Below are positions 1 to 8,603 of a stretch of 64,000 nucleotides of DNA, one piece after another (the first letter of the stretch is position 1; every line of letters begins with the position of its first letter). Location of the stretch: assembly GCA_038363005.1 (NCBI GenBank), contig JBBQBI010000004.1, positions 62,001-126,000 on the forward strand. Direction: 5' to 3'. The translations under genes were made by a program, and so were the position numbers. Below the pieces are notes generated by a model. The model was given only the letters and a program-made list of their open reading frames with translations. It ran no database searches and was not told the origin of the DNA. This DNA comes from JAKOWB01 sp038363005. GTDB taxonomy: Bacteria; Pseudomonadota; Alphaproteobacteria; Kiloniellales; JACOMY01.

Positions 1-552
1 GCCGACATAGGCCGTGACGTAGCGGGCAGGCGATTCCCCCACGAAACTGAAACCGGACTTTGAGCTGTATGTAATGTCGTCCGCCTGCTCATTGGTCGGC
101 ACCACCGCCAGGACCACCGGAACCCGGGCCATGGCTTGGGCAAAGAGCTGGTCGTTGTCAGGCAAGTGGCCGTTGGCGATCTCCGCCTCCAGGGCATCGC
201 GCGCCGGGCCCGGCGGCAACTGGTCGACGACACGCGCGGGCGATGAGCGGTCAGGTTCGGCAAACAGAACGTCGAAGCCGACTGCTGCGGCGCCGTAGTC
301 AGCCAGCTTCTCGACTAGTTTGGCCAGCAGTGAGCGCGGCCAGGGCCACTGGCCGTAGCGTGCGAGCGACGCATCGTCGATGGCGACGATGCGGACCGGC
401 AGGCTGGCATCATAGGGCCGTGGCGACAGCCTCTGCAGGATATCGAAGGTGCTCTCGCGGAACTCGTGCAGTGCCTGCGGATCCCAGGAACGCAGGCCGA
501 CACCCAGGATCAGCACAATCAGCGGGAGGATCAGATGCAGTCTGCGGCGCAT
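1..552 (-). CDS. CHASE2-domain protein, N-terminal part (probable adenylate cyclase or other sensor)
   Basis: The minus-strand reading frame opens with ATG at 552 and runs off the window edge, giving 184 residues. It starts with a short basic stretch and one membrane segment (about residues 5-20, LHLILPLIVLILGVGL). An extracytoplasmic domain follows with the CHASE2 pattern RIVAIDDASLARYGQWPWPR, then GFDVLFAEPDR. CHASE2 is an extracytoplasmic sensor domain usually followed by three membrane helices and an adenylate cyclase, kinase or GGDEF output. That output part lies outside the window, so the effector type is unknown. The gene follows the lipoprotein gene on the same strand after 63 bp and may be co-transcribed with it. 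Confidence 0.8.
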   Translation of the reverse strand, partial: MRRRLHLILPLIVLILGVGLRSWDPQALHEFRESTFDILQRLSPRPYDASLPVRIVAIDDASLARYGQWPWPRSLLAKLVEKLADYGAAAVGFDVLFAEPDRSSPARVVDQLPPGPARDALEAEIANGHLPDNDQLFAQAMARVPVVLAVVPTNEQADDITYSSKSGFSFVGESPARYVTAYVG

Positions 553-615
553 GGGTCGGCAGCCTGTCCCGAAGCCGCGCGCCGCACAAGCGGGTCGGCG
601 CCGGGCGGGACGGCG

Positions 616-1932
616 TCAGGGCTGGGCGGCCGGCGCCATCAGCAGCAGCAGCGGCGGTCCGGCGGCGCCCAGGCGGCCGCCGGCCAGGGCCAATCCCTGG
701 TTCCGCCGCAGCACCGCCGACAGCAGGCCGCCGCCGGGCAGGACGCGGCTGTCCAGCGGCGTGCCCTGCGGTGTCAGGCGCAGCAGCCAGGCGCCACCCG
801 CGGCGCCGCTGCCACCGGCCGCCAGCAGCCGGTCGCCGTCCGCCGCCAGGGCGGTCAGCGACTCGTCGGGGTCGGTGTCGGACGGCGGCGCCTCGCCGCG
901 CAGGCTGGCGGTCGCGGTCGCTTCGCCTTCGGGGTCGACAATCGTGATCCAGGCATCGCCGGGGGCCTCTCCAGAGCGCTGCCGGCCGACCATGACAAGG
1001 TCGTCGCCCAGCGCGGCCGCGGCGGCGACGCGTTGGCGGCCTGGGGCACGATAGCGGCGGTCCCACAGCAGGGTGGTGTCGCGGCCTACCGCCAGCACCC
1101 AGGCATCGGCGGCATCAGTGTCCGGCGCCAGGGTTCCGGCCAGCAGCAGGCTGCCGTCATCCTGCTGCACCACGGCGCTCAGTTCGCCCAGCGTGCGCGG
1201 GTCGTCACGCGGCAGGTCGATGCGCTGGCGCACCTTGCCGGCCTGGTCGAGCAGCAGCACCCAGTTGCTATAGAGGGCGGCGTTGACGTCGGCGGTGCCG
1301 GCGGCGGCGATATTGCCGTCCGGCAGCAGGGCCAAGGCCGTCACGCTCTCGCGCGAGGGCGTCTGGAACAGGCCGCTGACATAAAGGAACTCGCCCTCCA
1401 CCACCGACCAGAGGGTTTGGCCAGTGCTGTCGTAGCGCGCCACCCAGGCCTCGTCATTGCCGATGCCGGGACCCGGCGCCTTGCCGGCGACCAGCAGGCC
1501 GCCGTCGGCCATGGCGACCAGCCGGCGCGCCTCGGCGCCAGCCTGCGTCACCGGCGCGGTCCAGGACTGCACCACGCAGGTGCCGCGATCCAGGGTCAGG
1601 GCGAAAAGTTGCAGCCCGTCCTTGCCGGTCAGCCAGCCGGCGGCGACGCTGCCGTCCTCCGGGCCGGCGCCCAGCGCCAGCACCGCGCCCTCCAGCGGCG
1701 GCGCCTCCCGGGCGGCGGCCGGATCGACCAGCACCCAGCTCGCCGGCACCGGTCCGGGCTTGAGATCGAGCGCCAGGCCCTGCGGGTGCGGGCAGGGGTC
1801 CTGCGGGCCGCAGGCGACCAGCAGCAACGCTGGCGCCAGGGGCAGCCAGCGCCGCAGCTTAGAAATCGCTCGGGGTGAGGCTGAGGGCGCTATCGGCGCC
1901 CTCGAGGGTCCGTCGGGCTTCGGCCTCCGCAT
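616..1932 (-). CDS. Predicted outer-membrane or periplasmic lipoprotein with beta-propeller-like repeats
   Basis: A lipoprotein signal is visible: basic KLRRW, hydrophobic LPLAPALLLVA, then a lipobox cysteine (LVAC). The mature part is rich in repeats of the type AWVLAVGRDTTLLWDRRY followed by GDDLVMVGRQ. These look like a delta-60 or propeller-type fold, with no catalytic motif that I recognise. The start is doubtful. The ATG at 1932 gives an unusually long 42-residue leader lying inside the upstream dehydrogenase gene. The more natural leader would begin at a non-standard codon near 1857-1866 (CTG or ATT), right at the upstream stop codon. It lies between an acyl-CoA dehydrogenase and a CHASE2 gene, and no function can be assigned. 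Confidence 0.6.
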   Translation of the reverse strand: MRRPKPDGPSRAPIAPSASPRAISKLRRWLPLAPALLLVACGPQDPCPHPQGLALDLKPGPVPASWVLVDPAAAREAPPLEGAVLALGAGPEDGSVAAGWLTGKDGLQLFALTLDRGTCVVQSWTAPVTQAGAEARRLVAMADGGLLVAGKAPGPGIGNDEAWVARYDSTGQTLWSVVEGEFLYVSGLFQTPSRESVTALALLPDGNIAAAGTADVNAALYSNWVLLLDQAGKVRQRIDLPRDDPRTLGELSAVVQQDDGSLLLAGTLAPDTDAADAWVLAVGRDTTLLWDRRYRAPGRQRVAAAAALGDDLVMVGRQRSGEAPGDAWITIVDPEGEATATASLRGEAPPSDTDPDESLTALAADGDRLLAAGGSGAAGGAWLLRLTPQGTPLDSRVLPGGGLLSAVLRRNQGLALAGGRLGAAGPPLLLLMAPAAQP

Positions 1933-3652
1933 AGGGCAGGATGTTATCGACGTAGAAGCGCGCCGTCTTGATCTTCTGCTGGTAGAAGCGGGCGTCACCC
2001 GCGCCCGCCGCCAGGCGACGGGCGGCCGCCGCGGCGCCGGCGCCCATCAGGCAGGCGCCGGCGACCACGCCGATCAGGTTGAGGAAGGGGGTGGCCACGG
2101 CCGCCGCCTTGGTCGGCTCGGTCCGGGTGTTGCGCAGCAGCCACTGGCCGGCCTGGTGCGCCCGGTTCAGCCCCTCGGTCAGGCGGGCGGCCAGCGCGGA
2201 AACCGCCGGGTCGGCGGCTTCCTCGGCCCGCAGTACCATGGCGTTCAGCCAGCGCTCGACCAGCCCGAAGGCCTGGCCGCCGTCGCGCATCAGCTTGCGC
2301 ATCACCAGGTCGAGCGCCTGGACGCCGTTGGTGCCTTCGTAGATCGGCAGGATGCGGGCGTCGCGATAGAGCTGCGCCGCGCCGGTCTCCTCGATAAAGC
2401 CCATGCCGCCGTGCACCTGCACGTTGATCGAGGCGACTTGGCAGGCCATGTCGGACAGCCACGACTTCACCACCGGGGTCAGCACCTCGACGATGGCCTG
2501 GGCCTCGGCGCGCTCCGTCGTGTCGCGCACCCGGGTGGAGCGGTCGACCGCGGCGCCGACGGCATAGGCCAGCGCGCGCCCGGCTTCGACCAGGGCCCGC
2601 ATGGTGCCCAGGTTCCGCCGCACGTCGGGGTGTTCGATAATGGCCACCGGTTCCGCGCCGCTGCCGCCCAGCGCGCGGCTCTGCTTGCGCTCCTTGGCAT
2701 AGGCGATGGCCTGCTGCAGCGCGCGGTCGGCCAGCCCAAGGCCCTGGATGCCGACGCCCAGGCGTTCCACGTTCATCATGGTGAACATGTACTCGAGGCC
2801 ACGGTTCTCCTCGCCGATCAGATAGCCGATGGCGCCGCCGCCGTCGCCGAAGGCCAGCACGCAGGTCGGCGAGGCCTTGATACCCAGCTTGTGCTCGATG
2901 GAAACGCAGCGCAGGTCGTTGTGCTGGCCCAGGCTGCCGTCCTCGTTCACCAGGTACTTCGGCACGATGAACAGGCTGATGCCCTTGCTGCCGGCCGGCG
3001 CGTCGGGGGTGCGGGCCAGCACCAGGTGGACGATGTTGTCCGCCATGTCGTGCTCGCCATAGGTGATGTAGATTTTCTGGCCCTGGATGCGGTAGTGGCC
3101 GTTCTCGCGCCGGGCGCGGGTCTTCAGGGCGCCCAGGTCGGTGCCGGCCTGCGGCTCGGTCAGGTTCATCGTGCCGGTCCACTCGCCGCTGGCCATCTTC
3201 GCCAGGTAGATCGCCTGCTGCGCCGGCGAGGCGTGGTGCAGCACGATATCGAGCGCGCCGCCATTCAGCATGGGGCACAGCGCGAAGGACATGTTGGCGG
3301 CGTTCCACATCTCCATGGTCGCCGTCGCCACCGCCTGCGGCAGCCCCTGGCCACCGGCCTCGACCGGCACGGCGACCGCGTTCCAGCCGCCGGCGACGAA
3401 CTGCTCATAGGCACCGCGGAAGCCGGCGGGGGTGCGCACCACGCCGTTCTCGTAGATCGAGCCCACGGTGTCGCCGCTGCGATTCAAGGGTGCCAGCACC
3501 TCGCCGGCCAGCCGGCCGGCTTCGCCCAGCACGGCCTCCACGGTGTCGCCGCTGGCGTCCTCCAGGCCTGGCAGCTGGGCCAGCTGCGACAGCCCGGCGA
3601 TCTCTTCCAGCACGAAACGCATGTCCTGCAGCGGCGCGGCATAGTTCGTCAT
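1859..3652 (-). CDS. Acyl-CoA dehydrogenase, DmdC (methylthiopropanoyl-CoA dehydrogenase)-like
   Basis: This 597-residue flavoprotein belongs to the long acyl-CoA dehydrogenase subfamily that includes DmdC. Its N-terminus (MTNYAAPLQDMRF) is typical of that subfamily. The middle part carries the FAD/acyl-CoA region (TGTMNLTEPQAGTDLG). The likely catalytic base is Glu439 in IYEGTNGVQ, close to the position known for DmdC. The C-terminal extension is the usual subfamily domain. The ATG at 3652 is preceded by GGAG at a good distance; a start nine codons further upstream is less likely. Members oxidise methylthiopropanoyl-CoA or ordinary acyl-CoAs, and the sequence alone does not settle the substrate. 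The rest of the DMSP demethylation pathway is not in the window. Confidence 0.88.
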   Translation of the reverse strand: MTNYAAPLQDMRFVLEEIAGLSQLAQLPGLEDASGDTVEAVLGEAGRLAGEVLAPLNRSGDTVGSIYENGVVRTPAGFRGAYEQFVAGGWNAVAVPVEAGGQGLPQAVATATMEMWNAANMSFALCPMLNGGALDIVLHHASPAQQAIYLAKMASGEWTGTMNLTEPQAGTDLGALKTRARRENGHYRIQGQKIYITYGEHDMADNIVHLVLARTPDAPAGSKGISLFIVPKYLVNEDGSLGQHNDLRCVSIEHKLGIKASPTCVLAFGDGGGAIGYLIGEENRGLEYMFTMMNVERLGVGIQGLGLADRALQQAIAYAKERKQSRALGGSGAEPVAIIEHPDVRRNLGTMRALVEAGRALAYAVGAAVDRSTRVRDTTERAEAQAIVEVLTPVVKSWLSDMACQVASINVQVHGGMGFIEETGAAQLYRDARILPIYEGTNGVQALDLVMRKLMRDGGQAFGLVERWLNAMVLRAEEAADPAVSALAARLTEGLNRAHQAGQWLLRNTRTEPTKAAAVATPFLNLIGVVAGACLMGAGAAAAARRLAAGAGDARFYQQKIKTARFYVDNILPYAEAEARRTLEGADSALSLTPSDF

Positions 3653-3743
3653 CAGTGGCTCCGATTGTCCATGCAACAACTTGGAAGATTTATTTTTTCG
3701 TCGCGACTTGGCCCCGAGGGGTTCCCCTTATTGCCACAAATAT

Positions 3744-3752
3744 TGATACAAT
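3744..3752 (+). promoter_or_regulatory. Candidate extended -10 promoter for the macroglobulin-pbpC pair
   Basis: The divergent region 3653-3829 holds the most AT-rich patch nearby. TGATACAAT at 3744-3752 matches an extended -10 box (TGn plus a TATAAT-like hexamer). No good -35 box lies 17 bp upstream. A 5-bp inverted repeat AGGGG/CCCCT sits at 3717-3728. A start near 3759 would leave a leader of about 70 nt. Confidence 0.3.
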
Positions 3753-3829
3753 GGGACCCGAGGCGCAGGCGCAAGGCAGGCGATAGGTCTGCCAGCGTGC
3801 CGGCGCGTCGTGGCCCTGGGGAGGGATTC

Positions 3830-6800
3830 ATGCAGGTCGAACGTAATTTTGCCAAGCGCGCCCGGTCGTGGCTCGCCGCGGTGCTGCTGGGCATCGCCGG
3901 GACCACCGCCGCGCTGGCCGACAGCTCTTTCGATGTCAACGACATGCAGGTGCTGAGCGACCGCGACGTCCCCGAGGTCTGCTTCGCCTTCTCCACCGAC
4001 CTGCCGAGCGCCCGCGAGGCGACGCTGGAGGACTATGTCGCCGTGGCGCCGCCCTTCAAGGCGGCGGTCTCCCCGCGTGGCTCGCAGCTCTGCATCTCCG
4101 GCTTCGAATTCGGCAAGCGCTATCAGGTGACCCTGCTGTCGGGCCTCCCCTCGAAGGAGCAGGGCGCGGTGCTGGATGGCGACCGCTTCTATGATCTCTA
4201 CATGCCGGACCGGCCGGCTTCGATCGGCTTTCGCGGCGGCAACGGCTACATCCTGCCCAGCGCGCTGGCCGAAGGATTGCCGTTGCGCACCGTCAATATC
4301 GACAAGGCCGACCTGCGGCTGATCCGCATCAACGACCGCAACCTGGTCCAGCAGTACGCCCGCGGCAAGGTCAACCAGACGCTCTGGGATTATGACGTGA
4401 GCGACCTGGAGAACCTGGATGGCGAGGTGGTCTGGGAAGGCGCGGTGACGATTCCCAACGCCGAGCGCAACAAGTCGGTCGACACCATCGTGCCGGTGCG
4501 CGACGTGATGGGCGAGATCCAGCCCGGCCTCTATGTCGCCGCCGTCAAGGACCCCAAGTCGACTGACTACTGGGAGCCGGTGGCGACCCAGTGGTTCGTC
4601 ATCTCCGACATCGGGCTGACCACCTTCTGGGCCGACAACGGGCTCTACGTCTATGCCCGCTCGCTGGCCGACGCGACGCCGATGGCCGGCGTCGACCTGG
4701 CGCTGCTGGCGCAGAACAACGCCGAACTGGGCAAGGTCACCACCGACGCCCAGGGCTTCGCCCGCTTCGATGCCGGCGCGGTGCGCGGGCAGGGCGGCAA
4801 CACACCGCGCGCCGTGCTGGCCTATGGCGACGGCAGCGACTTCAACGTGCTGGACCTGGGCGGTCCGGTGCTCGACTTGGTGGACCGCGGCATCGGCGGG
4901 CGCACGCTCCCCGGCAAGCTCGACGCCTTCCTCTACAGCGAGCGCGGCATCTATCGCCCCGGCGAGACCGTGTACCTGACCGGCCTGCTGCGCGACGACG
5001 AGGCGCAGGGCGTCACCGACACGCCGCTGACCTTCAAGCTCTGGCGCTCCGACGGCGCGCTGTACCGCACCTTCGCCATCAGCGACGCCGGCGGCGGCGC
5101 CTACACGCTCGACATCGACCTGCCGGGCAGCGCACGCACCGGCCAGTGGGAGGTGACGGCGCACGTCGATCCCAAGGGCCCGGCGATCGGCCGCGTCTCC
5201 TTCGAGGTCGAGGACTTCGTCCCGCCGCAGATCGAATTCGACCTGACCACGCCGACCACGGTGGCGAACCTGGAGGAGTCGATCCCGGTCGACGTCGACG
5301 CCAAGTATCTCTATGGCGCACCGGCCTCCGACCTGCAGGGCGAATACACCCTTCTGCTGCAGAGCGCGGCGGATCCCTTCCCCAGCCTGCCGGGCTATCG
5401 CTTCGGCCTGGTGCAGGAGAACTTCACGCCGCTGTCGAGCGAGCCGGTGACCTTCACCACCGACGCCGACGGCAAGGCGATGATCGAGGCTTCGTCCGAT
5501 CAGCTGCCGGACACCACGCATCCGCTGGAGGCTTCGGTGCGGGTGGCGATCTTCGACCTGGGCGGTCGCCCGGTCTATCGCCGCATCACCGTGCCGGTCG
5601 ACCTGCAGGCCTATCACATCGGCATCAAGCCCAACTTCGACAACGGCGCGGTGGCCGAGGGCGCGACCGCCGGCTTCGACGTCATCGCGGTCGATCGTGC
5701 TGGCAACCGGCTGGACGCCAAGGGGCTGCACTACGCTGTGCTGCGCGAAGACTACGACTACGTCTGGTACCGCTCCGGCGGCCAGTGGCGCGCCGAATGG
5801 GTGATGCGCGAGTCGGTGGTCGAGACCGGTGATATCGACCTGGCGACGGCCACGGCCAGCCACATCGACTACAAGGCCGATTGGGGCCAGTACCGCGTCG
5901 AGGTGTTCGACGACAACAGCGGTGTCGCCAGCTCAGTGCGCTTCTCCGGCGGCTGGTGGAGCGATCCGACCGCCGACCGGCCGGACGAGGTCGAGGTTTC
6001 ACTCGACAAGGAGGCCTACAACGCGGGCGAGACCGCGCGGGCCTTCATCAAGCCGCCCTTCGCCAGCAAGGTGCTGGTGACCGTGGCCGACCAGGAGGTG
6101 CGCTGGAGCACCGTGCTGGACGTACCGGCCGAGGGCGCCTTCGTCGACATCCCGGTCGCCAGCGACTGGACTGCCGGCGTCTATGTGCTGGCCAACGCCT
6201 ATCCCAGCGAGGCGGCGACCAAGGCGCAGATGCCGCGCCGCGCGGTCGGCGTCGACTACCTGGCGATCGACAAGAGCGCCTGGGCGCTCGAGGTCTCGAT
6301 CGACGCGCCGGAGATGATCCGGCCGAGCCAGGCGCTCACCATCCCGGTGAAGGTCGAGGGCGCGCAGCCAGGTGAACAGCTGCACCTGACCCTGGCCGGT
6401 GTCGACGACGCCGTGCTGCAGATCACCGGCTACACCGCGCCCGATCCGCTCGGCTATTTCCTGGGCAAGCGGGCGCTCGGCGTCTGGATCCACGACGTCT
6501 ACGGCTACCTGATCCGCGCCGAGGGCGATGTGATGGCCGGCCTGTCGCAGGGCGGCGACATGGAAGGCCGCAACCTGGAAAGCCTGCCCGAGCGCTCGAG
6601 CAAGGTGGTGTCGCTGTATAGCGGCATCGTCACGGTCGGCGCCGATGGCGTGGCCCAGGTCACGCTCCAGGTGCCGGACTTCAACGGCCGCCTGCGCCTC
6701 ATGGCGGTGGCCTGGGGCAAGTCGCGCATGGGCATGGCCGAGAAGACCATGGTGGTGCGCGCCCCGCTGATCGCCGAGATGACACTGCCGCGCTTCCTGG

Positions 6801-8596
6801 CCCCGGGCGACGTTGCCCAGGTCACCGTGGCGCTGCGCAATCTCGACGGCGCCGACGGCGACTACAAGATCGACATCGCCACCAACGGCGTGGTCACGCT
6901 GGACAGCACCCTGATCCAGGCCAAGGGCCTGAGCCAGGGCAAGGAAGCCCGCGAGACCAGGCTGATGACGGCCGAGGAGATCGGCGTCGCCACCATCACG
7001 CTCTCGGTCACCGGGCCGAACGGCTACAGCCTGGTGCGCGAGAAGAAGATCTCGGTGCGGCCCGCCAGCCCGACCATCGACGTGCGCCAGGTGGCGCAGC
7101 TGCCGGCCGGCAAGAGCATCACCGTGACGCCGGACGTGGCCAACGGCTTCTATCAGGAGACCGCCTCGGCCAAGCTGACGCTCTCCAGTGTGCCGGACTT
7201 CGACGTGCCCGGCCTGCTGGCGGCGCTCGACCGCTATCCCTATGGCTGCGCCGAACAGACCGTCAGCCGGGCCTTGCCGCTGCTCTACGTCAACGACGTG
7301 GCGACGGCGATCGGCCTGGGCGACGACCAGGTGCTGGCCGAGCGGGTGCAGAGCGCGATCTATCGCCTGATGAACATGCAGATCGGCTACGGCGCCTTCG
7401 GGCTCTGGGGCCCCTGGTCGGATGGCGAAGTCTGGCTCACCTCCTACGTGGTCGACTTCCTGACCCGTGCCAAGGAGAAGGGCTACCACGTGCCGGAGGC
7501 CGGCTACGCCCAGGCGCTGGACTGGCTGAAGCGCAGCACCACCGGCTACCTGGACGGTGCACCGGCCTATGTCGGCTACGCCTACGCTCAGTACGTGCTG
7601 GCGCGGGCCGGTGCCGGCAGCCTGTCCGACCTGCGCTACTTCTACGAGACGCAGTGGCAGAACCTGCCGACGCCGATCGCCCGGGCGCAGTTCGCCGCGG
7701 CGCTGGCCTGGTTGGGTGACCTGGATCGCGCCCGTGCCGGCTTCGCCAACCTGCAGCCGGAGACCTACGACGTCTCGGTCCGCTGGCGTGACTACGGCTC
7801 CGACCTGCGCGATCAGGCGGCGGCGGTGGCGCTGATGGCCGACAGCGGCGTGATCGACGACAAGACGCTGATCACCCAGGCCGACCGCCTGGCGCGCAGC
7901 TTCTCGACCCGCAAGTACCTCTCGACGCAGGAGATGTCCTGGCTGCTGCTGGCCACCTACGAAATGGTCAAGCGGGCCGGCGACCTGACCCTGACGGTCG
8001 ACGGCAAGAAGCTGCCGCCGCAGAAGAAGCCCTTCTACGCCAACCTTCGCTTTGGCGAGGGCGACGGCAAGATGCAGGTGACCAACAGCGGCAAGGGCCC
8101 GCTCTACCAGGTGCTGACGGTGACCGGTGTCCCGACCGAGCCGCTGCCGGCGCAGGAGAACGGCTTCACCATCCGTCGCCGCATCTTCGACCTCGACGGC
8201 ATTCCGGTCGCACTGGCCGACATGAAGCAGGGCGAAAGCTACATCGTCCTGGTCGAGGGCCGCAGCCACGACGCCAAGGAGCACGATGCCCTGGTGGTCG
8301 ACCTGCTGCCCGCCGGTTTCGAGATCGAGAACGGCAACCTGGGCCAGGGCGGACCGCTGGAGGCCTATCCCTGGCTGGGCGAGTTGTCCTGGACCATGTC
8401 CAGCGACGCGCGCGACGATCGCTATGCCGCGGCGGTCAGCCTGAACTCCTACCGCCCCGGCTTCCGGGTGGCCTACATGGTCCGCGTCGTCACCCCGGGC
8501 ACCTTCACGCTGCCCGGTACCTACGTGGAGGATATGTACCAGCCGGAGCTGAACGCGCGTGGCCCCGCTGGCTCGATCATCGTCGGGTCGCGCTGA
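3830..8596 (+). CDS. Bacterial alpha-2-macroglobulin family protein with thioester motif
   Basis: This 1588-residue protein matches bacterial alpha-2-macroglobulins of the YfhM type, which trap attacking proteases in the periplasm. The first 30 residues form a Sec signal peptide ending ALA before an Asp. There is no lipobox cysteine, unlike E. coli YfhM, so the protein should be soluble in the periplasm. The macroglobulin segment RGIYRPGETVYLTG lies near residue 370 and the central LRLMAVAWGKSRMGM near 955. The thioester motif YGCAEQT has Cys1140 and Gln1143. The ATG at 3830 follows a GGGGAGGG ribosome site. The stop lies 7 bp before pbpC, the usual partner, so the two form an operon for envelope defence and repair. 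Confidence 0.95.
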   Translation: MQVERNFAKRARSWLAAVLLGIAGTTAALADSSFDVNDMQVLSDRDVPEVCFAFSTDLPSAREATLEDYVAVAPPFKAAVSPRGSQLCISGFEFGKRYQVTLLSGLPSKEQGAVLDGDRFYDLYMPDRPASIGFRGGNGYILPSALAEGLPLRTVNIDKADLRLIRINDRNLVQQYARGKVNQTLWDYDVSDLENLDGEVVWEGAVTIPNAERNKSVDTIVPVRDVMGEIQPGLYVAAVKDPKSTDYWEPVATQWFVISDIGLTTFWADNGLYVYARSLADATPMAGVDLALLAQNNAELGKVTTDAQGFARFDAGAVRGQGGNTPRAVLAYGDGSDFNVLDLGGPVLDLVDRGIGGRTLPGKLDAFLYSERGIYRPGETVYLTGLLRDDEAQGVTDTPLTFKLWRSDGALYRTFAISDAGGGAYTLDIDLPGSARTGQWEVTAHVDPKGPAIGRVSFEVEDFVPPQIEFDLTTPTTVANLEESIPVDVDAKYLYGAPASDLQGEYTLLLQSAADPFPSLPGYRFGLVQENFTPLSSEPVTFTTDADGKAMIEASSDQLPDTTHPLEASVRVAIFDLGGRPVYRRITVPVDLQAYHIGIKPNFDNGAVAEGATAGFDVIAVDRAGNRLDAKGLHYAVLREDYDYVWYRSGGQWRAEWVMRESVVETGDIDLATATASHIDYKADWGQYRVEVFDDNSGVASSVRFSGGWWSDPTADRPDEVEVSLDKEAYNAGETARAFIKPPFASKVLVTVADQEVRWSTVLDVPAEGAFVDIPVASDWTAGVYVLANAYPSEAATKAQMPRRAVGVDYLAIDKSAWALEVSIDAPEMIRPSQALTIPVKVEGAQPGEQLHLTLAGVDDAVLQITGYTAPDPLGYFLGKRALGVWIHDVYGYLIRAEGDVMAGLSQGGDMEGRNLESLPERSSKVVSLYSGIVTVGADGVAQVTLQVPDFNGRLRLMAVAWGKSRMGMAEKTMVVRAPLIAEMTLPRFLAPGDVAQVTVALRNLDGADGDYKIDIATNGVVTLDSTLIQAKGLSQGKEARETRLMTAEEIGVATITLSVTGPNGYSLVREKKISVRPASPTIDVRQVAQLPAGKSITVTPDVANGFYQETASAKLTLSSVPDFDVPGLLAALDRYPYGCAEQTVSRALPLLYVNDVATAIGLGDDQVLAERVQSAIYRLMNMQIGYGAFGLWGPWSDGEVWLTSYVVDFLTRAKEKGYHVPEAGYAQALDWLKRSTTGYLDGAPAYVGYAYAQYVLARAGAGSLSDLRYFYETQWQNLPTPIARAQFAAALAWLGDLDRARAGFANLQPETYDVSVRWRDYGSDLRDQAAAVALMADSGVIDDKTLITQADRLARSFSTRKYLSTQEMSWLLLATYEMVKRAGDLTLTVDGKKLPPQKKPFYANLRFGEGDGKMQVTNSGKGPLYQVLTVTGVPTEPLPAQENGFTIRRRIFDLDGIPVALADMKQGESYIVLVEGRSHDAKEHDALVVDLLPAGFEIENGNLGQGGPLEAYPWLGELSWTMSSDARDDRYAAAVSLNSYRPGFRVAYMVRVVTPGTFTLPGTYVEDMYQPELNARGPAGSIIVGSR

Positions 8597-8603
8597 GGCA
8601 GCG

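Noticed and set aside
1457..3829. Upstream extension of the macroglobulin frame by about 790 codons
   Set aside because: The extension runs antisense through the acyl-CoA dehydrogenase and has no signal peptide; the ATG at 3830 has a ribosome site and a signal peptide.
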